Below are positions 15,822 through 22,322 of a stretch of DNA of 32,239 nucleotides, one piece after another. The first letter of the stretch is position 1; each line of letters begins with the position of its first letter. Source of the stretch: Nocardia vinacea NBRC 16497. Lineage in GTDB: Bacteria > Actinomycetota > Actinomycetes > Mycobacteriales > Mycobacteriaceae. Position numbers and translations under genes: made by a program. The notes beneath the pieces were generated by a model. The model was not told where the DNA came from. It was given only the letters and a program-made list of their open reading frames with translations, and did no database searches. The stretch is from contig NZ_BAGN01000197.1 of NCBI RefSeq assembly GCF_000308835.1, positions 1 to 32,239 on the forward strand, in the 5' to 3' direction.

Positions 15822-17720
15822 TTACAGCGCAGCCCGGTCCCGAGCCTTCCGTCGCGACAGTTCACGACCGCGTTCGGTGGCACCGAGGATGACCTTGCGC
15901 ACCCGCACGATCTCCGGCGTGACCTCGACACATTCGTCGGCGGCACAGAACTCCATCGCCGCCTCCAGGTCGAGCTGCAGCGGCTTGGCGAGCGTCTCCA
16001 TCACATCGGCGGTCGAGCTGCGCATATTGGTCAGCTTCTTCTCGCGGGTGACATTGATATCGAGATCCTCGGCGCGCGGGTTGATGCCGACGACATGCCC
16101 CTCGTAGGTGTCCGCACCCGGCTCCACGAAGAACTGACCGCGATCGGCCAACTGGATCATGGCGAACGGGGTCACCGAGCCCGCGCGGTCGGAGACCAGC
16201 GAACCGGTGTGGCGGGCGCGGATCTCCCCGGCCCACGGTGCGTAGCCGTGCGAGACCGCATTGGCGATACCGGTGCCGCGGGTTTCGGTGAGGAAGTCGG
16301 TGCGGAAGCCGATCAGGCCGCGCGAGGGAACGATGAACTCCATCCGCACCCAGCCCGCGGCGTGGTTGTTCATCTGGACCATCTTGCCCTTGCGGGCGGC
16401 GAGCAGCTGGGTGATCGCGCCGAGGTACTCGTCGGGGCAGTCGATGGTCAGCTCTTCGTAGGGCTCGTGCACCTTGCCGTCGACCTGCTTGGTGACCACC
16501 TGCGGCTTGCCGACGGTCAACTCGAAGCCCTCGCGACGCATCTGCTCGACCAGGATGGCCAGCGCCAGCTCACCGCGGCCCTGCACCTCCCAGGCATCCG
16601 GGCGCCCGATATCGAGCACGCGCAGCGAGACATTGCCGACCAGTTCGGAGTCCAGGCGCGACTTCACCATGCGGGCGGTCAGCTTGTGGCCCTGTACCCG
16701 GCCGACCAGCGGCGAGGTATTGGTGCCGATGGTGACCGAGATGGCGGGCTCGTCGACCGTGATGCGCGGCAGCGCAACGGGATTGTCGATATCGGCGAGG
16801 GTGTCGCCGATCATGATGTCCGGGATGCCCGCGATGGCGACGATGTCACCGGCCACCGCGACCTCACCGGGCTGCCGCTCGACACCGATGGTCTGCAGCA
16901 ACTCGGTGATCTTGACCTGCTTGACGCCGTCGGCGTGCATCCACGCGACGTTCTGGCCCTTGCGCAGCTCACCGCTGTAGATGCGGACCAGCGCGAGACG
17001 ACCGAGGAAGGCCGAGGCGTCGAGGTTGGTGACATGCGCCTGCAGCGGCGCGGTCGGATTGCCCTTGGGCGCCGGGATGTTCTCCAGCAGCACGTCGAAC
17101 AGGGCGTCCAGGTTGTCCGCGGCCGGCGCACTGCCGTTCTCGGGACGTTCCTTGGAGGCCTTGCCCTCACGGCCGGAGGCGTAGAGGACCGGCAGGTCCA
17201 GCGCGAGTTCGGCGGCCTCGGCGGCCTCGTCGTCCAGATCGGAGGCCAGGTCGAGCAGCAGATCGTGGCTCTCCTCGACAACCTCTTCGATGCGGGCGTC
17301 GGGGCGGTCGGTCTTGTTCACCACCAGGATGACCGGCAACTTCGCGGCCAGCGCCTTGCGCAGCACGAAGCGGGTCTGCGGCAGCGGCCCCTCGGACGCG
17401 TCGACCAGCAGCACGACACCGTCGACCATGGACAGACCGCGCTCGACCTCACCACCGAAATCGGCGTGGCCCGGGGTGTCGATGACGTTGATCACGGTGA
17501 CCGAACCGTCCTGATGGTGCCGGTGCACCGCGGTGTTCTTGGCGAGAATGGTGATGCCCTTCTCGCGCTCCAGGTCACCGGAGTCCATCACGCGATCGAC
17601 GAGCTCAGCGCGTTCGGCGAAGGCGCCGGACTGGCGCAGCATGGCGTCGACCAGCGTCGTCTTACCGTGGTCGACGTGGGCCACGATGGCGACGTTGCGA
17701 AAATCGCGTGCAGACGACAC
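15822..17720 (-). CDS. typA: Ribosome-associated GTPase BipA/TypA
   Basis: Translational GTPase of the EF-G/LepA family, implicated in ribosome assembly and stress responses; 632 residues, normal for the family. G1 is AHVDHGKTT (14-22), G2 lies in EREKGITI, G3 is DTPGH (81-85) and G4 is NKTD (135-138). The C-terminal half includes GRGELALAILVEQMRREGFE and PSRGLIGFRTDFLTETRGTG, the BipA-specific region. The start is GTG (17718-17720) with AGGAGG about 9 nt upstream. A TTGCAA/TATACC pair on the minus strand (17763-17768 and 17741-17746, 16-bp spacing) is a possible promoter, although its start site would fall very close to the ribosome site. It is the first gene of a likely typA-lpqW-mshB unit. 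Confidence 0.96.
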   Translation of the reverse strand: MSSARDFRNVAIVAHVDHGKTTLVDAMLRQSGAFAERAELVDRVMDSGDLEREKGITILAKNTAVHRHHQDGSVTVINVIDTPGHADFGGEVERGLSMVDGVVLLVDASEGPLPQTRFVLRKALAAKLPVILVVNKTDRPDARIEEVVEESHDLLLDLASDLDDEAAEAAELALDLPVLYASGREGKASKERPENGSAPAADNLDALFDVLLENIPAPKGNPTAPLQAHVTNLDASAFLGRLALVRIYSGELRKGQNVAWMHADGVKQVKITELLQTIGVERQPGEVAVAGDIVAIAGIPDIMIGDTLADIDNPVALPRITVDEPAISVTIGTNTSPLVGRVQGHKLTARMVKSRLDSELVGNVSLRVLDIGRPDAWEVQGRGELALAILVEQMRREGFELTVGKPQVVTKQVDGKVHEPYEELTIDCPDEYLGAITQLLAARKGKMVQMNNHAAGWVRMEFIVPSRGLIGFRTDFLTETRGTGIANAVSHGYAPWAGEIRARHTGSLVSDRAGSVTPFAMIQLADRGQFFVEPGADTYEGHVVGINPRAEDLDINVTREKKLTNMRSSTADVMETLAKPLQLDLEAAMEFCAADECVEVTPEIVRVRKVILGATERGRELSRRKARDRAAL

Positions 17721-17860
17721 GCCTCAATCCTCCTGCTGTTGGTATAGATGCCGGCCGACCCCTTGCAAACAGGTGGAGAATCGAAACTCACCAGGGCATT
17801 GCGGCCAGTTACACAGTACCGGCATCCGAGTGGCTCGCCGACCACGCACTCCGCTAAGGG

Positions 17861-17866
17861 TATGCT
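17861..17866 (+). promoter_or_regulatory. Putative -10 box giving a leaderless transcript
   Basis: TATGCT lies 8 nt before the ATG at 17875. A start site 6-8 nt downstream of this hexamer would coincide with, or fall just before, the ATG, which is the geometry of leaderless mRNAs common in actinobacteria. No ribosome site precedes the ATG, in agreement. No convincing -35 was seen. Confidence 0.5.
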
Positions 17867-17874
17867 AACCAATC

Positions 17875-18051
17875 ATGGGCAAGGTCAAGGCGAAGAAGGT
17901 TTCTAGCCTCAAACCGAAGAAGAAGTGCTGTCGCAAGAAGACGCGCTGCTTGAAGTGCCCGGTTGTCATCATGCGGATGAAACGCCTGGAAGCGGCCGGT
18001 TGCTGCGGTAAGGAACTGAAGAAGGGCCTCAAGAAGGCCCGCGCCGCCTGA
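17875..18051 (+). CDS. Lys/Cys-rich small basic protein (58 aa)
   Basis: Very basic 58-residue protein. It begins MGKVKAKKVSSLKPKKK, continues CCRKKTRCLKCPVVIMRMK and ends CCGKELKKGLKKARAA. Cysteines fall at 18, 19, 25, 28, 43 and 44, a pattern suggestive of a small metal-binding (zinc) module, with lysine-rich ends that could contact RNA or DNA. Strong GC bias at third positions supports coding. It is transcribed divergently from typA behind a -10-like box and is followed after 54 bp by the coupling cassettes and phhB. I recall similar short proteins annotated as hypothetical in related actinobacteria but know no function. Metal or nucleic-acid binding is inference from composition only. Confidence 0.8.
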   Translation: MGKVKAKKVSSLKPKKKCCRKKTRCLKCPVVIMRMKRLEAAGCCGKELKKGLKKARAA

Positions 18052-18105
18052 TCGACGAATCCGGATTCCCTGATGCCTTCGCGCGCCTCGGGGTACAACT
18101 CGAAT

Positions 18106-18189
18106 ATGAGCGAACGCAGTGAGCGAACAAACAACACAGCCGCCCGAGCGGTCATGCCGGAGCCGAGCGCCAGCGAGGTGCAGGCATGA
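18106..18189 (+). CDS. 27-codon micro-ORF, first tandem copy
   Basis: Reads MSERSERTNNTAARAV, then MPEPSASEVQA and TGA. The stop overlaps the ATG of the next copy (ATGA at 18186-18189). Its own ribosome site is weak. Codons such as ACA, CGA and GAA are unlike the neighbouring genes, so the peptide may be only a by-product of a coupling element. Confidence 0.3.
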   Translation: MSERSERTNNTAARAVMPEPSASEVQA

Positions 18190-18265
18190 GCGAACGCAGT
18201 GAGCGAACAAACAACACAGCCGCCCGAGCGGTCATGCCGGAGCCGAGCGCCAGCGAGGTGCAGGC
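18106..18265 (+). repeat. Perfect tandem duplication of an 80-bp unit
   Basis: Bases 18106-18185 are repeated exactly at 18186-18265. Each unit starts ATGAGCGAACGCAGTGAGCG and ends GCGAGGTGCAGGC, and the base after the second copy continues ATGAGC, now the start of phhB. The unit is 80 bp, not a multiple of three, but the ATGA overlap at each junction makes every copy an 84-nt ORF. Identity between copies indicates recent duplication or gene conversion. Confidence 0.95.
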
Positions 18266-18269
18266 ATGA
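18186..18269 (+). CDS. 27-codon micro-ORF, second tandem copy
   Basis: Identical in peptide to the preceding copy. A GAGGTG ribosome site from the end of copy one precedes its ATG by about 5 nt, and its TGA overlaps the phhB ATG (18266-18269). Translation would therefore feed ribosomes directly into phhB. Confidence 0.35.
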   Translation: MSERSERTNNTAARAVMPEPSASEVQA

Positions 18270-18562
18270 GCGCTCCGAAATTAACTGAGGCAGAACTCAC
18301 CGAAGCTTTGACCGAACTGTCGGACTGGACCCGGTCCGGCGACACCATCGCCCGCACGATCCAGGCCGACACCTTTCCCGCGGGCATCGAACTCGTGCGT
18401 CAGGTCGCCGAAGTCGCCGAGAAAGCGAACCATCATCCGGATATCGATATCCGCTGGCGTCGGGTGACCTTCACCCTCTCGACCCACGACTCGGGCGGAC
18501 TCACCGCGCTGGACGTGTCGCTGGCTCGCGAGATAGATCGTCTTGCGGCGCAATCCGATTGA
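18266..18562 (+). CDS. phhB: 4a-hydroxytetrahydrobiopterin dehydratase (pterin-4a-carbinolamine dehydratase)
   Basis: 98-residue PCD/DCoH-fold enzyme that dehydrates 4a-hydroxytetrahydropterin, recycling the pterin cofactor of aromatic amino-acid hydroxylases. The active-site signature is visible as EKANHHPDIDIRW (about 52-64), followed by VTFTLSTHDSGGLTALDVSLA. The ATG at 18266 has a GAGGTG site supplied by the repeat and overlaps the micro-ORF stop. Its last 62 bp overlap the end of pimE on the other strand. It corresponds to Rv1159A beside pimE in M. tuberculosis. No aromatic amino-acid hydroxylase is present in the window, so its substrate source is open. Confidence 0.93.
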   Translation: MSAPKLTEAELTEALTELSDWTRSGDTIARTIQADTFPAGIELVRQVAEVAEKANHHPDIDIRWRRVTFTLSTHDSGGLTALDVSLAREIDRLAAQSD

Positions 18563-19727
18563 CCATGCGCCCCGACCAGATCACCCAGCCGTAGAGCACC
18601 AGCACGCCGAGCACGTCCACGGCGCCGAGCCAGGACAGCACCCCCGGCCGTGAGATGGTCCAGATCGACGGCTGGGCGAACGAGAGCACCCACGGCACGC
18701 CGACCAGGGTCGTCACCAACCAATATCCGGCGAGTATCCGAGCACCGGGCGCCTGCCGCAGCGGACCGTACACCAACCACATCACCGTGGGCAGCAGCCA
18801 CACGAAGTGATGTGACCACGAGATGGGCGAAACCATCAGCCCGAACAGTTGCACGATGATCAGGGTGCCCAACCGATCGTCGGGACCCAGTGCGCGCCAA
18901 GCGAAGAAAGCCAGGATGGCGACCACCACGACGGCCGCCGACCACCACGGCCCGGATTGGACGTCATGGCCGAGCAGCCGGCTCAGCGCACCGCGTAGGG
19001 ACTGATTCCAGACCGAGCCCACCGGACCGATCCGATCCGCGTCACCGAGCAGCGTGCCGAAGTACCGCTTGGCCTCCTTGTGGTTGATCAGGAAGCTGAC
19101 CCCGACCGTCGCACCGAAAACCACCGCCGACCACACCGCGGTCCCCCACCGCCGCCGCGCTACGAAGTACAGCCCCGAAATCGCCGGTGTCAGTTTGATT
19201 CCCGCGATCACACCGATCAGTCCGCCGGACAGCCACCATCGCGAACTGCGCACCGCGAGCATGGCCCCGAGCACCAGGAACACATTGACCTGGCCGTAGT
19301 CGATGGTGGTCCGCACCGGCTCCATCCAGATGCCGATCGCGGTCCACCAAACCGCGGCGGTGCGCCACCGCGGCTCGCGCATCCGCTCCGCGCCGAGGAT
19401 CAATTCGAAGGCGATCCACACCACCACATACAGCGCGACGACAATGGCCAGCAGCCAGAGCACCGCGATCACGGTGAACGGAAAATAGTGCAGCGGGAAG
19501 AACACCAGCGCCGCGAACGGCGGATAGGTGAACGGCAGCGGGAAGTCCGGGGTCTTCTCGGCGTAGGTGAAGTCATAGAGGCGGTCGGTGAGCAGGGCCG
19601 CCGAACCGTCCACATAGACGTGCAGATCGACGAGATTCATCCCGTTCTTCGTCAGCAGCATCCACAGCAGCCTGGCCAACACGGACAGACCGAGCACCGG
19701 CACAGCCAATCGGAGACTTCGGTTCAA
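18501..19727 (-). CDS. pimE: Polyprenol-phosphate-mannose-dependent mannosyltransferase, PimE-like (GT87)
   Basis: Membrane mannosyltransferase adding an alpha-1,2-mannose in polar phosphatidylinositol-mannoside synthesis on the outer face of the plasma membrane. It has 408 residues and about nine to eleven hydrophobic segments. The first outer loop, NLVDLHVYVDGSAAL (Asp34 and Asp40), holds the acidic residues expected of the catalytic site in GT-C enzymes. FPLPFTYPPFAALVFFPLH and the later PISWSHHFVWLLPTVMWL are typical GT87 segments. The start is a TTG at 19725-19727 with a poor site; an internal GTG at codon 9 is possible. It is convergent with phhB and overlaps it by 62 bp. Position and context match Rv1159; the exact acceptor is inferred. 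Confidence 0.88.
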   Translation of the reverse strand: MNRSLRLAVPVLGLSVLARLLWMLLTKNGMNLVDLHVYVDGSAALLTDRLYDFTYAEKTPDFPLPFTYPPFAALVFFPLHYFPFTVIAVLWLLAIVVALYVVVWIAFELILGAERMREPRWRTAAVWWTAIGIWMEPVRTTIDYGQVNVFLVLGAMLAVRSSRWWLSGGLIGVIAGIKLTPAISGLYFVARRRWGTAVWSAVVFGATVGVSFLINHKEAKRYFGTLLGDADRIGPVGSVWNQSLRGALSRLLGHDVQSGPWWSAAVVVVAILAFFAWRALGPDDRLGTLIIVQLFGLMVSPISWSHHFVWLLPTVMWLVYGPLRQAPGARILAGYWLVTTLVGVPWVLSFAQPSIWTISRPGVLSWLGAVDVLGVLVLYGWVIWSGRMVNRIAPQDDLSREPATRPAR

Positions 19728-20064
19728 TTCGCAGGCTTTCGAGTCGGTTCCGGGAAGGCTGCGACTAGCCTAACCGGCGCCGTGAGAGATCCCATCAATC
19801 CCCTGGACCGACCCCGGCGTGCACGTCGAGCCCGGACACGGTACCTTTCGTACCGCAACCGCCGATTACCACTGATAACATTTGCATCACCTTTCACTCT
19901 GGTAACAGCGGAAAAGCGCTAGCGTCTGATAACACTGATCGTCCACAACAGAAGTAGGGGCACGGCGGCTGTACAACATGCAGTCATGTCCCTAGAGTGA
20001 CCCCGAAACGATGGCTTTTTGCATCGCTCCTGTGATGTACCCGAGGTTAAGGACGGCTAGACCA
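19728..20064. promoter_or_regulatory. 337-bp intergenic region with repeated TAACA motifs
   Basis: No gene was seen. CTGATAACA occurs at 19872-19880 and again at 19926-19934, with a related CTGGTAACA in between (about 19899-19907). CGGTAC (19839-19844) and GTACCG (19850-19855) form a small hairpin. Repeated GTAACA-like boxes resemble sites described for the actinobacterial regulator MtrA, which controls cell-wall genes; this link is speculative. The region should hold the promoter of the secreted protein at 20065 (plus) and of pimE (minus). Confidence 0.35.
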
Positions 20065-20859
20065 GTGCTTCGCACCCGAGGATCGCGGATTGTCTTTTCC
20101 GCGCTCGCCATCGCAGCGAGCGCGTCGCTCGTTGCGCCGTCGACGGCAGTCGCGGCACCGGCCCCCGCGCCCGTTGCACCGAGGAACACCATTCCGATGG
20201 TTCCCGAGGGCGTCCCGATCGATACGCTCGCCTCGCTGGCCCCGGCCATTGTCGGCGCCATCGCCGGGCCAGCCGATGCCAAGCCCATCGCGGATGCCCC
20301 GAAGAACGCCATCCTCGACCAGGTCCGGGCGCTGCTCAACGCGCTGAACCTGCCGCCGCAGATCAAGTCCACGCTGGAACGGATCATCACCTTCCTGGAT
20401 GGCAGCGGCGGCGGCGGCCCCGAGGTCCCGCAGGGCGGCCCGGCCATCGCCCAGTTCCTCTATCCGAGCATCGGCAAAGGCTGCATCGGCGACGGCGCCG
20501 ATTCGATCGGCACCGCACTCGCCGTTCCCGGCCCGGCCGAGCTGCCGCCGCCGGGACCGCAGGCCGGTCAGACCGGATTCGTATTCACCGCGCTCGGCAC
20601 CAAGTCGCCGACGCCGGATCAGAATCCGCCGATGACGGTCCAGTGGCTGAACCTCGACACCCGTCAGTCCGGCGTCCAGCCGCTGACCGACGAGGCGCAC
20701 ATCAACCCGGATGGTCCGGCCACGCTTTCGGCGATCGTCAACACCGGCTCGGGCCGGGTCGTCGCGGTCGTCGGTGGTTCGCTGACCACCCAGGCCGCTG
20801 ACGCCGCCCCGCGGACCTGCTCGTTCCTGCCGATGCTCGGCTTCTTCAACGTCGCCTAG
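20065..20859 (+). CDS. Secreted Ala/Pro-rich protein, Rv1157c/Rv1158c-like
   Basis: Exported protein of unknown function, 264 residues from the GTG at 20065. The signal peptide runs LRTRGSRIVFSALAIAASAS and ends ...STAVA before APAPAPVAP. The mature part has a helical region (KNAILDQVRALLNALNLPPQ) and a C-terminal domain with CIGDGADSIGTALAVPGP and GQTGFVFTALGT. Two cysteines near residues 137 and 256 could form a disulfide. In-frame ATGs at 20011 and 20035 give longer forms; I prefer the GTG because AAGGA lies upstream and the n-region is then normal. Family assignment rests on recalled features and on position next to pimE. A strong stem-loop follows the stop. Confidence 0.8.
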   Translation: MLRTRGSRIVFSALAIAASASLVAPSTAVAAPAPAPVAPRNTIPMVPEGVPIDTLASLAPAIVGAIAGPADAKPIADAPKNAILDQVRALLNALNLPPQIKSTLERIITFLDGSGGGGPEVPQGGPAIAQFLYPSIGKGCIGDGADSIGTALAVPGPAELPPPGPQAGQTGFVFTALGTKSPTPDQNPPMTVQWLNLDTRQSGVQPLTDEAHINPDGPATLSAIVNTGSGRVVAVVGGSLTTQAADAAPRTCSFLPMLGFFNVA

Positions 20860-20870
20860 CTGGTGCTTCA

Positions 20871-20904
20871 GAAGCCCGGTGCACCTGAGGGGTCACCGGG
20901 CTTC
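20871..20904 (+). terminator. Stem-loop terminator after the secreted protein
   Basis: GAAGCCCGGTG (20871-20881) pairs perfectly with CACCGGGCTTC (20894-20904) across a 12-nt loop, 11 nt after the TAG. The following GCTCTTTG is only a weak U-rich stretch. Position and 11-bp GC-rich stem support termination. Confidence 0.8.
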
Positions 20905-20979
20905 GCTCTTTGTCGACACATGTGGTGCGAATCGCCGCGATAGCGCGCCGTCTCGAAGGGACTGTGGTAGACCGAAGTC

Positions 20980-21357
20980 ATGGCGGCTGTCGATGATTCG
21001 CTTCGGTCCGGTCCCTCGATCCATCCGGGTCATTCGATCCGGAGCAGGCGTTCGCGTCGATCGATCCTGTCCTTCCGCTCGGAAGGCTCGATTCTGTCCA
21101 TCGGCTCGGCCTACTCGATCCTGTCGATCGGCAGTGTGGGCTCGGTGCTGTCCATCGGGGCCGTCGGATCCTTCGGCTCGGTGATCTCGTCCTTCTCCAT
21201 CGGCAGCCTCGGCTCCGCCTTTTCCGGCATCTCCCGCTGGTCGCTGTTCTCCTGGCGCGGCGACCACGAGGCACCCGACAACCGCCCCACCCTCCGCGTC
21301 GTCCCCGACGACGAACCCGAACTCCGCCTGGCCCCCACCTGCCACTGCCAAACCTAA
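20980..21357 (+). CDS. Ser-every-third-residue (SxxSxx) repeat protein
   Basis: 125-residue protein of unknown function with an extreme composition. From Ser7 to Ser91 a serine stands at every third position; the only exceptions are Pro16 and Ala61. The first third is Arg-rich (SIRSRRSRRS). From about 37 to 85 the intervening positions are Ile, Leu, Val, Gly, Phe or Ala (for example SILSIGSAYSILSIGSVG), giving a long uncharged stretch. Units of nine residues (28-90) are also apparent. A charged tail follows, ending in a CHC motif (APTCHCQT). There is no signal peptide. Such a triplet repeat could form a beta-solenoid or other extended fibre, or insert in membranes; none of this can be decided from sequence. 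The ATG at 20980 lacks a strong ribosome site. The gene ends at a long inverted repeat. Confidence 0.75.
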   Translation: MAAVDDSLRSGPSIHPGHSIRSRRSRRSILSFRSEGSILSIGSAYSILSIGSVGSVLSIGAVGSFGSVISSFSIGSLGSAFSGISRWSLFSWRGDHEAPDNRPTLRVVPDDEPELRLAPTCHCQT

Positions 21358-21435
21358 CGGATCAAGATCAGGTGGAATCCATGGCGGCATCGGTCGAGAA
21401 GCCCCCGCCACCAGTGCCACCTGATCTTGATCCGT
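21357..21435. terminator. Long inverted repeat between convergent genes (bidirectional terminator-like)
   Basis: A perfect 19-bp inverted repeat: ACGGATCAAGATCAGGTGG (21357-21375) and its complement (21417-21435) around a 41-nt loop. The loop contains a second stem, TGGCGG/CCGCCA. It starts on the last base of the TAA of the repeat protein and ends one base before the stop of the DUF1906 gene, filling the gap exactly. It is unusually long for an actinobacterial terminator and could be a relic of a small mobile element. Confidence 0.75.
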
Positions 21436-22143
21436 TCACCACTGGCCGTATTCGGCGGCGAGGATGTTGTTGACGTCGACGCCGATGCCGTCGATGGCGC
21501 GTTTGTCGATTTCGATTTGGTGTAGGTGCGCGGCGGGGTGTACGAAACCCTTGGGTGTGCCCCAGTTGTGCTGCCAGTACCAGGAACCCAGGCCTGCGGC
21601 GCGTGCCAGTTCGATGGTGGGCGCATTGGCGTAGATGCCGACGTTCTGTTTGCCGAGCACGGACTCCCAGCCGAGGATGTACGGCGCGATCATGGTCGCG
21701 AAATCGGCCGGGGTCGGATTGTCGTCGATGGACGCGTAGATCGGCCGGTTCTCCGGACCGCCCGCGGCCAGATGCAGTTCCAGGCCGCGGTCGGCGTGCT
21801 TCTTGCCCGCCTCCAGGCCACCGCGCCAGTCGGCGGTCGGGCCCTTGCCGAACTGGTAGTTCGACACGATCGTCAGCCCGGCAGCGTGCAGTTGGTCGAC
21901 CTCCTTGGCGCGCAATGGCTTCCCCTCCATCCATTCGGCGCCGGGACGACGATCGGAGACGTAGCGGATGACGCCGAGGTGACCGTCATCCAGGATCGCG
22001 CCGGCGGACGGAACACCGCCCGCGTAGTCGACGAGGGTGCCGAGCACACCGGCCGCCGAAGCGCGGGGCGCGGCGATCCCGACGGCGGCGGCCGCGGCGG
22101 TGTAGGCGAACAGCTGGCGGCGAGACACAGAGATGGAACGCAT
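21436..22143 (-). CDS. Tat-exported DUF1906 (glycoside-hydrolase-like) protein, Rv2525c-like
   Basis: Exported protein of 235 residues with the Rv2525c-like glycoside-hydrolase-like (DUF1906) TIM-barrel domain. M. tuberculosis Rv2525c is a Tat substrate associated with cell-wall biology and beta-lactam response. The twin-arginine signal is SVSRRQLFAYTAAAAAVGIA. Family landmarks are GTLVDYAGGVPSA, GVIRYVSDRRPGAEWMEGKP, SNYQFGKGPTADW, PIYASIDDNPT, WYWQHNWGTPKGFVHPAAH and IDGIGVDVNNIL. Acidic residues in SIDDNP and VDVN are candidates for the active site. The start ATG (22141-22143) has AAGGAG 7 nt upstream, which rejects a start 23 codons earlier. It is convergent with the SxxSxx repeat gene and separated from it by the inverted repeat. 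Confidence 0.93.
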   Translation of the reverse strand: MRSISVSRRQLFAYTAAAAAVGIAAPRASAAGVLGTLVDYAGGVPSAGAILDDGHLGVIRYVSDRRPGAEWMEGKPLRAKEVDQLHAAGLTIVSNYQFGKGPTADWRGGLEAGKKHADRGLELHLAAGGPENRPIYASIDDNPTPADFATMIAPYILGWESVLGKQNVGIYANAPTIELARAAGLGSWYWQHNWGTPKGFVHPAAHLHQIEIDKRAIDGIGVDVNNILAAEYGQW

Positions 22144-22322
22144 CGCAGGACTCCTTCGCGCAAACCCGACATGGACAGGTAGCGTGCCCGGCGCACCTTC
22201 CCCAAGGTTCACTCGCGCGCCGGGAGCCTCGAACGTGCACTCATTTCACCATATTCACATTGGAACCGCCAGACCCACTGGAAACAGGAATTCACACTTG
22301 CCACACAGGTAAAGCGGTGGTT

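Noticed and set aside
15801..17747. 648-codon plus-strand open frame opposite typA
   Set aside because: The minus-strand BipA motifs are unambiguous; the antisense frame has no recognisable domain.
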